DNA of 5,507 nucleotides from Methanomicrobiaceae archaeon UBA436 (GTDB lineage Archaea > Halobacteriota > Methanomicrobia > Methanomicrobiales > Methanoculleaceae). Below the pieces are notes generated by a model. It was not told where the DNA came from. It saw only the letters and a list, made by a program, of their open reading frames with translations, and did no database searches. Location of the stretch: assembly GCA_002497965.1 (NCBI GenBank), contig DAFR01000161.1, forward strand, positions 1-5,507, given 5' to 3'. Every line of letters starts with the position of its first letter. The first letter of the stretch is position 1. The position numbers and the translations under genes were made by a program. Below are positions 1-5,128 of this stretch, piece after piece.

Positions 1-117
1 ATGGCGACCGCTGTCCTCCCGCACCACCTCCCCTACACCCTCCCCATCCTTCAGGCCCGGTGGGAGCAGGAACTCCCCAGGATCCGGAACTTCGTCCAGG
101 AGCGACTGGGTCGTTGA
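1..117 (+). CDS. C-terminal end of an unrecognised protein (partial)
   Basis: An open frame runs from the left edge to a TGA at 115-117 and encodes 38 residues ending in QELPRIRNFVQERLGR. The first codon in the window happens to be ATG, but it is probably an internal methionine, because a 38-residue gene with no visible ribosome binding site is less likely than the tail of a longer gene. The piece is a proline-rich loop followed by an amphipathic, basic helix, and I do not recognise a family from it. It converges on the phospholipase D-type gene, with only 8 bases between the two stop codons and no T-run terminator in the gap. It could also be an unused frame; the coding call is moderate. Confidence 0.5.
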   Translation: MATAVLPHHLPYTLPILQARWEQELPRIRNFVQERLGR

Positions 118-125
118 GCGGCATC

Positions 126-1559
126 TCATGCCAGCGGTGAGAAGAGACGTGAGATCGATTCCTTCACCCGGACGCCGAGAGGGCGCGCCCGGTAGCCTTC
201 CAGCGTGATCTCGGTGCTGACGTTGAGATCCGCCTCAAACGCCGCTGCAAGCCGGGCGCCAACGGCCGCGTCGTAGAAGAACGCGTTTGCCTCGAAGTTC
301 AGACGGAAACTCCGGATATCCCAGTTCGCGCTCCCGACAGAGCCCGCTTCCCCATCGACGACGATCGTCTTTGCGTGGAGAAACCCGGCATCGTAGGTGT
401 AGGCCCGCCCCCCCGCCTCGAGGATCTCCCCGATGAACGAGAGGGTTGCCCAGTAGACGAAGATATGGTCGGGCTTGCAGGGGATCATGATCCGGACATC
501 GACCCCCGAGAGCGCCGCTATCCTGAGCGCATCGATGACGCTCTCGTCCGGTATGAAGTAGGGTGTCTGGATGTACACGGACTTCCTGGCGGAGTTGATC
601 AGGCTGATGTAACCCTCTTTAATCGGGCTCCACCGGGTATCCGGGCCGCTGGAGGCGATCTGGACGGGTGTCCTGCCAGGAGCGCCAGGAGAGGGGAAGT
701 AGCGGGGGTTCAGTCTCAGCCCCTCGCCGGTTGTGTAGTTCCAGTCGAGAACGAACCGGAGCTGGAGCGCCCAGGCGGCCGGCCCGCTGATCTGGAGCGT
801 CGTGTCGCGCCAGTAGCCGAGCGGGCCATCACCCAGGTAATCGTTTCCAATGTTGAAACCCCCTATAAACCCCGCAACACCGTCGATGACGGCGATTTTG
901 CGGTGATTACGGTAGTTGACACGGTAGATTGATGGGAAGAACTCCCCGATCTTCCCTCCTGCGTCTGTCAGTTCCCTGAATGCCGCCCGTGACCCGCCTC
1001 CCCGGAGCGACCCCATGGTATCGATCAGGAGACGGACCTCAACACCCTGTCGCGCCTTCTCTGCAAGCGCGTGGACAACCGCCCGCCCCAGGTCATCGTT
1101 GTTGATGATGAAGTACTCCATATGGATGTGGTGACGCGCCTCTCCGATCGCGGCAAAGAGCGCCTCGAACTTATCCTCGCCCCGCGTGAATACACCCACC
1201 CGGTTCCCACCGCTCAGGTAGGCCTGGCTATTCTGGAGCAGGAGGGATACGGTTTTATTGAATCTCTCTACCTCGGGTGAGGTGCACCGGTAATTGTCGC
1301 CGACAAATGTCCTCTGCTGTTCTGCGAAGATCTCCTGGAGAAAGGAGCGGTCCTCGCGCTCCTTTACTACGAACATCCTCTGCCGTGTATAGTTCTGGCC
1401 GAGCAGCAGGTAGAGCACGAACCCGACAGGGGGCAGAAGGAAGAGGACAACCAGCCAGGCTATAGTCTCCGTTGGCTCCTTGCGCTCGAAGAAGACGATG
1501 ATTATGGCGAATATGACGTTTAGGGGAAGGATAATCCATCTCAATACCGATAGATCCAC
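126..1559 (-). CDS. cls: Cardiolipin synthase-like phospholipase D family membrane enzyme
   Basis: This 477-residue protein has the full layout of bacterial-type cardiolipin synthase (ClsA-like), close to the usual family length of about 480. Two hydrophobic segments lie at about residues 7-24 and 33-53, followed by a cytoplasmic region and two phospholipase D domains. Both HxKxxxxD catalytic motifs are intact: H219, K221, D226 and H395, K397, D402. The family transfers a phosphatidyl group between two phospholipids or onto an alcohol at the inner membrane face; in archaea the substrates would be archaeol-based lipids such as archaetidylglycerol, giving a cardiolipin analogue (inference). The start is GTG at 1559: the codon just upstream is a stop, and AGGGGG lies about 7 bases upstream of the GTG. 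No other ATG occurs before residue 62. It is transcribed alone and divergently from the methyltransferase-like gene. The exact substrate is not visible in the sequence. Confidence 0.9.
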   Translation of the reverse strand: MDLSVLRWIILPLNVIFAIIIVFFERKEPTETIAWLVVLFLLPPVGFVLYLLLGQNYTRQRMFVVKEREDRSFLQEIFAEQQRTFVGDNYRCTSPEVERFNKTVSLLLQNSQAYLSGGNRVGVFTRGEDKFEALFAAIGEARHHIHMEYFIINNDDLGRAVVHALAEKARQGVEVRLLIDTMGSLRGGGSRAAFRELTDAGGKIGEFFPSIYRVNYRNHRKIAVIDGVAGFIGGFNIGNDYLGDGPLGYWRDTTLQISGPAAWALQLRFVLDWNYTTGEGLRLNPRYFPSPGAPGRTPVQIASSGPDTRWSPIKEGYISLINSARKSVYIQTPYFIPDESVIDALRIAALSGVDVRIMIPCKPDHIFVYWATLSFIGEILEAGGRAYTYDAGFLHAKTIVVDGEAGSVGSANWDIRSFRLNFEANAFFYDAAVGARLAAAFEADLNVSTEITLEGYRARPLGVRVKESISRLFSPLA

Positions 1560-1608
1560 TCACAGGCCCCCTGCCGGAACAGGAATTCTTCCATCTATCT
1601 CTCCCTCT

Positions 1609-1626
1609 GGGTGTATAACTATACCC
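1609..1626. promoter_or_regulatory. Divergent TATA-rich imperfect palindrome between cls and the methyltransferase-like gene
   Basis: The 18 bases GGGTGTATAACTATACCC read as an imperfect inverted repeat (outer GGGT paired with ACCC, with TATA on each arm). They are the only clearly TATA-like stretch in the 122-base gap. On the minus strand the TATA would place transcription start near 1585-1590, giving cls a leader of about 30 bases. On the plus strand it would place the start near 1645, giving the downstream gene a leader of about 37 bases. The symmetry would also suit a repressor site, but that is inference. Confidence 0.4.
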
Positions 1627-1681
1627 GCGCTGCGGGCTCATCCCTGAAACGCCTATCTAGCCGGAGTTCCAATGTATTGGT

Positions 1682-2698
1682 ATGAGTTGCCCGGTCTGTG
1701 GGCATGACTGCGTTGCAGACGCCTCAACTGTTCTTGCGGGGCTACCGGGGCGGTTTGACCCCTGCCCCGACTGCACGGGGCTCATCTACGATAAGCGGAG
1801 CCCGCCGCCAGATATCGATACGGCAGAACCCTGCCCAACCTGCGGGCGGCGGTTCATCGATGAGGTCTTTGCCCATATCTACCGTGTGATGGTAGATGAG
1901 GGCGATCTTGCCGCGACCGAACCGCTCGCCGCTCTCGGAACGCCGCTCGTCCACCCTGGGTTTGCCATGAGAAACCCACCTTACCTCCCGCCGCGTTCGC
2001 TCCTCCTCTTCTCTCGCCATGTCAGTGAGCGGACTGCTAGACGACTGGTCGCGGGGGTCCCGGAGATCCGGGGGGTCGTCCGGACGGTGGATGGGACGCC
2101 GGGGATCAGGGACACCGACTCGGAACCAGTCGAGTATACCCTGCTTGCAGGGTGCGACGTCAGGGCCGATATCTTCCAGACCCGGGCGGGGCCAATAGTT
2201 GTCTACAAACAGCAGTCGACGCTGCATATCGAGTTTCCGCGTGGTCGTAACGAGAAGATTCTCTCGCTTGAGCGCCAGATCAGTCGCCAACGCCCCCGGG
2301 CGTTCGTCGATGCCTGTTCTGGTGCTGGCACCCTCGGACTTGCAGCCGCTCTCGCAGGTGTGGAGTGCGTCATCTACAACGATGCCTGGTATGCGGCGGC
2401 CTACTGGACCGCCCGCAACCTGGAGGTTAACCGCGGGAGTCTCGGGAGCGGGGAAGTGACGATCTACCGCTCTTACGGCGACCTCCGGAAGTCCCCGGTC
2501 GGGCGGGAACCTATCCTTGTTGCGAGGGCAGACGGGGCCAGGGTCTACCAGGGGGATCTGCGATCCCTCCCGACCGTCCTTCCGTCTGAGATCGACCTGA
2601 CCGCACTCGATCTCTTCGAGAAGATGGATGCCGACAGGGTTGCGCGGATAGCACGGGCGTGGCGGACCCAGGTAGGCGGAGGTATTTTTATCCCCTAA
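1682..2698 (+). CDS. Zinc-ribbon protein with class I SAM methyltransferase-like domain, function unknown
   Basis: I do not recognise a named family for this 338-residue protein. The N-terminus carries CxxC pairs: C3/C6 (with C10), C28/C31 and C51/C54, in CPVCG, CPDC and CPTCG contexts, suggesting one or two zinc ribbons. Residues 208-217 (FVDACSGAGT) look like glycine-rich motif I of a Rossmann methyltransferase. They are followed by a helix with ARNLEVN (244-250), a GD pair at 291-292 and an acidic ALDLFE (308-313). The order, including a GCDVRAD segment at 157-163 before motif I, recalls the Trm5/TYW2 tRNA methyltransferase group, but the usual catalytic NPPY or DLP after motif I is missing. 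An NPPY occurs at 98-101, before motif I. A role in RNA or protein methylation is therefore only a guess. The start is fixed by an in-frame TAG at 1658-1660. The nearest GGAG (1663-1666) is 15 bases upstream of the ATG, unusually far. Confidence 0.82.
   Translation: MSCPVCGHDCVADASTVLAGLPGRFDPCPDCTGLIYDKRSPPPDIDTAEPCPTCGRRFIDEVFAHIYRVMVDEGDLAATEPLAALGTPLVHPGFAMRNPPYLPPRSLLLFSRHVSERTARRLVAGVPEIRGVVRTVDGTPGIRDTDSEPVEYTLLAGCDVRADIFQTRAGPIVVYKQQSTLHIEFPRGRNEKILSLERQISRQRPRAFVDACSGAGTLGLAAALAGVECVIYNDAWYAAAYWTARNLEVNRGSLGSGEVTIYRSYGDLRKSPVGREPILVARADGARVYQGDLRSLPTVLPSEIDLTALDLFEKMDADRVARIARAWRTQVGGGIFIP
2683..2690 (+). promoter_or_regulatory. TATA box of the SRP RNA gene, inside the upstream coding end
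   Basis: TATTTTTA is the only AT-rich block near the 5' end of the SRP RNA. Its distance to the inferred first RNA base (about 2713) is 23-30 bases, the spacing expected of an archaeal TATA box, and a purine-rich stretch (GGCGGAGG) sits upstream where a BRE would be. The box lies within the codons for the last residues (GIFIP) of the methyltransferase-like protein, so the two signals share bases. The promoter call is inferred from spacing and composition. Confidence 0.55.
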
Positions 2699-2712
2699 AC
2701 CCCATTACGTAC

Positions 2713-3019
2713 GGGGGCTAGCCCGGGTGGCTCGGCGTCACCTGTTACCCGAAACCGCCGTAACGCGGGGGGCGAAGTCTGAGGAAGGCCGCAGCGGTTT
2801 GCAGGATCCGTTGCGTCCCGACGGAGAAACCTCGTCCCATGAGGTCGGCGGAAAGGGATCAAAGCCCCGGAGGGGGCGGCGACCTTTTGCCGCGGGTACC
2901 GGTTCAGGCCCGGAAGGGAGCAGACTTACCGTGGACGTTCGGCGCCCATGGGGTTGCGGGGTGGAGAAGGGATGCAGTGGTGAATGCTTACGCGCACGGT
3001 CGACCGAGGACGTGCCCCC
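2713..3019 (+). ncRNA. Archaeal signal recognition particle RNA (7S RNA)
   Basis: About 307 bases with the hallmarks of euryarchaeal SRP RNA. The 5' Alu-type domain (2718-2760) has the family's GGCTAGCC-like start, the helix 3 and 4 loops, TGTTA matching the conserved UGUNR motif (2743-2747), and the GAAACCGCCG segment (2751-2760). The ends pair as helix 1: GGGGGC at 2713-2718 with GCCCCC at 3014-3019. A canonical helix 8 is present near 2901-2930. The RNA scaffolds SRP54 and SRP19 and brings ribosomes making membrane or secreted proteins to the membrane. End positions are inferred from helix 1 and may be off by a few bases. A protein frame crosses the whole RNA in continuity with malate dehydrogenase, but it has no family match there and should not be annotated. 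No T-run follows the 3' end, so the RNA is probably released by processing. Confidence 0.93.
2901..2930 (+). other. SRP RNA helix 8 (SRP54-binding domain)
   Basis: This segment contains TTCAGGCCCGGAAGGGAGCA followed by GACTT, the most conserved part of all SRP RNAs. A GGAA tetraloop is closed by CCC/GGG pairs, with the internal loop strands CAGG (5') and AGCAG (3') that bind the SRP54 M domain, and outer GGT/ACC pairing. It fixes the RNA's identity and strand. Confidence 0.93.
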
Positions 3020-3032
3020 AGCGGCGACCTTC

Positions 3033-3998
3033 ATGGCAAAAGTAACAATTCTTGGGGCTACAGGGAACGTTGGTCTATTTGCGGCCCACACCATATCCGA
3101 GATCCCGCACGTCAGCGAGATGCTGCTTGTGGGGAGGCCCGGGCGTGAAGACTTCCTGGAGGGGTGTTGCCGCGATCTGTCTGACTCGTTCGCTGCACGG
3201 GGAAACGATGTCCGTCTCTCATTCAGTACAAGCTTTTTTGATGCAAAAGGCTCTGATATAGTCGTCTGTGCAGCAGGGGTGCCTCGCCGCCCGGGTCAGG
3301 ACAGGAACGACCTCGCGTTCGAGAACGCAAAGATCGTTGCCGACGCTGCCGCAACCATCGGTCGATCATCGCCAGATACCATTCTATTCGTGGTTACAAA
3401 TCCCGTCGACGTCATGACCGCCGTCGCCCTGGAGTATTCGGGGCTCCAGCCCCGGCAGGTCTTCGGTCTAGGGACACATCTTGACTCCATGCGCCTGAAA
3501 TCGCAGATTGCACACTACTTCCGGGTTCACGTCAGCGAAGTGCACACCCGTATCATCGGGGAGCATGGCGACAGCATGGTCCCGCTCTGGTCGGCCACGA
3601 CGATCGGCGGTATCCAGATAGGTAACCTGCCCACGTTCTCCGGCCTGCCGAAGCAGGAGATGATCGAGACCGTACGGACAAGCGGGGAAGCAATCATCAG
3701 GGACAAGGGCGCCACAGTCTACGGGCCCGGAGAAGCGATCTCAACCCTTGTAAGGACGATCCTCGGGAATGAGAACCGTATCCTCACCGTCTCAAGTTAC
3801 ATTAAAAGCGAGATCCACGGGATCGGCGACGTCTGCATAGGTGTCCCGGCTCGCATAAACCGCGAAGGTGTCTTCCCGGTGCCTATCCGCCTCCAGGACG
3901 ATGAGGTTGCCGGGTTCCGCGAGTCTGTCGAGAAGATCCGCAACCTCACCGACGAAGTGATGGAGCGGCTTGAGGTAGACCTTCAACCGTTAAAATAG
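3033..3998 (+). CDS. mdh: Malate dehydrogenase, archaeal NADP-type of the lactate/malate dehydrogenase family
   Basis: Interconverts malate and oxaloacetate in the cytoplasm, feeding the partial TCA route of methanogens. The 321 residues cover the whole family. The Rossmann motif is GATGNVG (8-14). NPVD (123-126) is intact. Catalytic and substrate residues by lactate dehydrogenase numbering are R102 (R85, in PRRPG), R109 (R91), D168 (D151), R171 (R154) and H195 (H178, in GEHGDS). Arginine rather than glutamine at position 102 indicates malate, not lactate. The end of the second strand reads VGRPG, lacking the acidic residue that binds NAD ribose, and resembles the NADP-using M. jannaschii enzyme (MJ0490), so NADP preference is likely. 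The ATG at 3033 begins MAKVTILGATG, exactly where the family starts; the open frame reaches back to 2727 only because it crosses the SRP RNA. No good Shine-Dalgarno sequence or TATA box lies in the 13-base gap after that RNA. A T6 tract follows the TAG. Confidence 0.95.
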   Translation: MAKVTILGATGNVGLFAAHTISEIPHVSEMLLVGRPGREDFLEGCCRDLSDSFAARGNDVRLSFSTSFFDAKGSDIVVCAAGVPRRPGQDRNDLAFENAKIVADAAATIGRSSPDTILFVVTNPVDVMTAVALEYSGLQPRQVFGLGTHLDSMRLKSQIAHYFRVHVSEVHTRIIGEHGDSMVPLWSATTIGGIQIGNLPTFSGLPKQEMIETVRTSGEAIIRDKGATVYGPGEAISTLVRTILGNENRILTVSSYIKSEIHGIGDVCIGVPARINREGVFPVPIRLQDDEVAGFRESVEKIRNLTDEVMERLEVDLQPLK

Positions 3999-4000
3999 GG

Positions 4001-4006
4001 TTTTTT
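4001..4006 (+). terminator. Oligo-T terminator after mdh
   Basis: Six consecutive T residues begin two bases after the mdh stop codon. Archaeal RNA polymerase commonly stops at such T-runs, and the next gene is convergent, so a stop here makes sense. There is no strong hairpin before it. Confidence 0.55.
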
Positions 4007-4018
4007 AGGAACCCGCAC

Positions 4019-4273
4019 TCACACAAGTGTGGATTCGATGATATCGACGCTTCCGACGCCCTCTATCTTCTGGAGCGCTCTCTCGACCTCATCGGGTGCT
4101 CCCGCTCTGTCGGGGACGACAACGGCAACTTTCAGCGCCACAAGCCCGAACCCGATCGGCTCTTCCTGGATATCATCGGCGGTCGCAGCCGCCCTGATGG
4201 CTTCTTTGAGTGCTTCGCGGTCGACGTCGGGTGATTCAGGCATTACCTTCAGTATGAGAACTACGTTTCCCAT
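4019..4273 (-). CDS. ef1b: Translation elongation factor 1-beta (aEF-1beta)
   Basis: This 84-residue protein is the archaeal guanine-nucleotide exchange factor that reloads aEF-1alpha with GTP during translation. It matches the family along its length: an initial strand GNVVLILKVMPESPDVD, helix ALKEAIRAA (21-29), the conserved EEPIGFGLVALK (37-48), strand AVVVPD and a final helix-strand EGVGSVDIIEST. It is near the family's usual 85-90 residues. The frame is open further upstream, to 4423, but those codons overlap the zinc-ribbon gene in another frame and show no family similarity, so the ATG at 4273 is the start. GGGGG lies about 10 bases upstream, inside the end of the zinc-ribbon gene. Only two bases separate the two genes, so they are almost certainly one transcript. 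The gene ends convergently with mdh, 20 bases away. Confidence 0.95.
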   Translation of the reverse strand: MGNVVLILKVMPESPDVDREALKEAIRAAATADDIQEEPIGFGLVALKVAVVVPDRAGAPDEVERALQKIEGVGSVDIIESTLV

Positions 4274-4275
4274 TG

Positions 4276-4440
4276 TTATGGCCCCCGGAACCCGCATTTC
4301 TGGCATACATACTCTATGCTCTGCTCCCTGCACCTGTGGCACCGGTTGATCTCGTAGCCGCACAAGGGGCAGGGGAACCAGGTGGAACCCGGTTCGGCCA
4401 GCGTGGCGTTGCAGGAGGTGCATCGATCTCTTGCTGTCAT
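4276..4440 (-). CDS. Small CPxCG-type zinc-ribbon protein, partner gene of aEF-1beta
   Basis: A 54-residue protein, small enough to be missed by gene finders. It carries eight cysteines in four CxxC pairs: C7/C10, C24/C27, C34/C37 and C46/C49, in the contexts CTSC, CPLCG, CHRC and CQKCG. This predicts two zinc sites in a double zinc ribbon, and the basic character fits RNA or ribosome contact. Archaeal genomes commonly keep such a gene directly upstream of aEF-1beta; the haloarchaeal zinc-finger mini-protein HVO_2753 is, from memory, the best-studied relative. The exact role is unknown. The ATG at 4440 has GAGG at 4449-4452, 8 bases upstream, a good Shine-Dalgarno spacing. The TAA leaves a two-base gap to the aEF-1beta start. 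The gap to mfnE upstream is 45 bases. Confidence 0.92.
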   Translation of the reverse strand: MTARDRCTSCNATLAEPGSTWFPCPLCGYEINRCHRCREQSIEYVCQKCGFRGP

Positions 4441-4484
4441 CGTTGTTTCCTCAAATCTTATCTTATTATGTCGCCGTCACGGAA

Positions 4485-4492
4485 GTTAAAAT
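4485..4492 (-). promoter_or_regulatory. Possible TATA box for the zinc-ribbon/aEF-1beta pair
   Basis: On the minus strand ATTTTAAC overlaps the stop codon of mfnE. Counting about 26 bases on puts a start near 4462 and a leader of about 22 bases that would include the GAGG ribosome binding site. Readthrough from mfnE is equally possible, and the match to a TATA consensus is modest. Confidence 0.3.
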
Positions 4493-5088
4493 CTCGGATC
4501 AATGAGCGTCCCGATAACACTCTTCCCGCTGAGCGCGCGCCGGACGCGGTCGTCGTCTCTGCCGTTGATCACCCGTGCTCTCAGACCGTGCTCGAAGACG
4601 AATGGAAGGAATAGGGGGTCTACCTCATCGCAGGCGAGGGAGGGGTCGTGGACCGCGGGTAGAAGCCTCCCGCGGCGCTGGATGCCATCTACCGATTTAA
4701 GGAGGAGAAGGTCGGTCTTGAGACGCTGCGCGACCCAGGCGGCGATGGTATCGGAGGTGACGTCCCAGGTGTGGGGGAGGGGGTCGGTCTCGCGGAGCAC
4801 AGAGTAGGGAAGGAGAACCTCAATCCCCTCCGGCGGCGCGATGGAGGATACGGGCTGGACTCCGTGCGAGGCGATGTACCAGCCGAACTGCTCCATCCCG
4901 GCAACCGCCATCCAGTGGGCAGGTGTCCCGGAGACCCCAAGGTCACGGACGAGGTCGGCAAACATACCGCCGCCGGGCACGATGAGCACCGGTCTTCCAG
5001 CCTCCAGAAAGATCCCGAGCAGCGGCGCGACCCGGTCAAACAGGCTTCCTCCAACCTTGACCACCAGCGGTTCAGCAGACGGGGTCAT
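4486..5088 (-). CDS. mfnE: Amino acid kinase family protein, probable MfnE of methanofuran biosynthesis
   Basis: A 200-residue cytoplasmic kinase of the amino acid kinase fold. Motifs in order are VVKVGGSL (9-16), the glycine-rich VPGGGMFADLVRD (37-49), HWMAVAGM (58-65), LPHTWDVTSDTIA (104-116), LLLKSVDGI (128-136), RVINGRDDDRV (172-182) and IGTLI (192-196). This series matches, from memory, MfnE of M. jannaschii (MJ0458), including the H-x-W-x-x-TSD block and the VNGR-like segment. MfnE phosphorylates 5-(aminomethyl)furan-3-methanol phosphate to the diphosphate that is coupled to tyramine on the way to methanofuran, the first C1 carrier in methanogenesis from CO2. Other members of the fold (uridylate, acetylglutamate or isopentenyl phosphate kinases) share the first motif but not the whole set. 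An in-frame TAG lies 9 bases before the ATG. The gene is followed after 45 bases by the zinc-ribbon/aEF-1beta pair. Confidence 0.8.
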   Translation of the reverse strand: MTPSAEPLVVKVGGSLFDRVAPLLGIFLEAGRPVLIVPGGGMFADLVRDLGVSGTPAHWMAVAGMEQFGWYIASHGVQPVSSIAPPEGIEVLLPYSVLRETDPLPHTWDVTSDTIAAWVAQRLKTDLLLLKSVDGIQRRGRLLPAVHDPSLACDEVDPLFLPFVFEHGLRARVINGRDDDRVRRALSGKSVIGTLIDPRF

Positions 5089-5098
5089 ATCACTCTGC

Positions 5099-5106
5099 TA
5101 TTTAAC
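5099..5106 (+). promoter_or_regulatory. TATA box of the lamin-tail protein gene (leaderless transcript likely)
   Basis: TATTTAAC lies 23-30 bases before the ATG at 5129. With archaeal spacing the transcript would start at or within a few bases of the ATG, giving a leaderless mRNA. No Shine-Dalgarno sequence is present before that ATG, which agrees. Confidence 0.5.
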
Positions 5107-5115
5107 CCTCGAAGA

Positions 5116-5125
5116 CATAATTTTG
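5116..5125 (-). promoter_or_regulatory. Possible TATA box of mfnE
   Basis: On the minus strand CAAAATTATG lies about 28-37 bases before the mfnE ATG (5088), placing transcription start a few bases before the start codon. It interleaves with the opposite-strand TATA box at 5099-5106, so the two promoters share a 40-base gap. The call rests on spacing and AT content only. Confidence 0.4.
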
Positions 5126-5128
5126 CGC

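Noticed and set aside
375..932. 185-codon plus-strand frame opposite cls
   Set aside because: Antisense to the conserved phospholipase D domains; low-complexity D/R/P-rich translation typical of a GC-rich shadow frame.
1742..2290. 182-codon minus-strand frame opposite the methyltransferase-like gene
   Set aside because: Charge-rich translation without any recognisable motif; the sense frame has zinc ribbons and a SAM motif.
2700..2716. CCCC/GGGG inverted repeat around TTACGTA, considered as a terminator of the upstream gene
   Set aside because: Its right arm is the first strand of SRP RNA helix 1, which pairs better with 3014-3019; the similarity is probably incidental.
2727..3032. Open frame continuous with mdh, giving a longer malate dehydrogenase
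   Set aside because: The stretch is the SRP RNA; the encoded residues resemble no dehydrogenase and the family start is at 3033.
4020..4031. CACAC-AA-GTGTG inverted repeat at the end of aEF-1beta, considered as a terminator hairpin
   Set aside because: The stem is only 4-5 pairs, it overlaps coding sequence, and no T-run follows on either strand; likely chance.
4274..4423. N-terminal extension of aEF-1beta up to 4423
   Set aside because: It overlaps the zinc-ribbon gene out of frame and has no similarity to the family; the start at 4273 gives the expected length.
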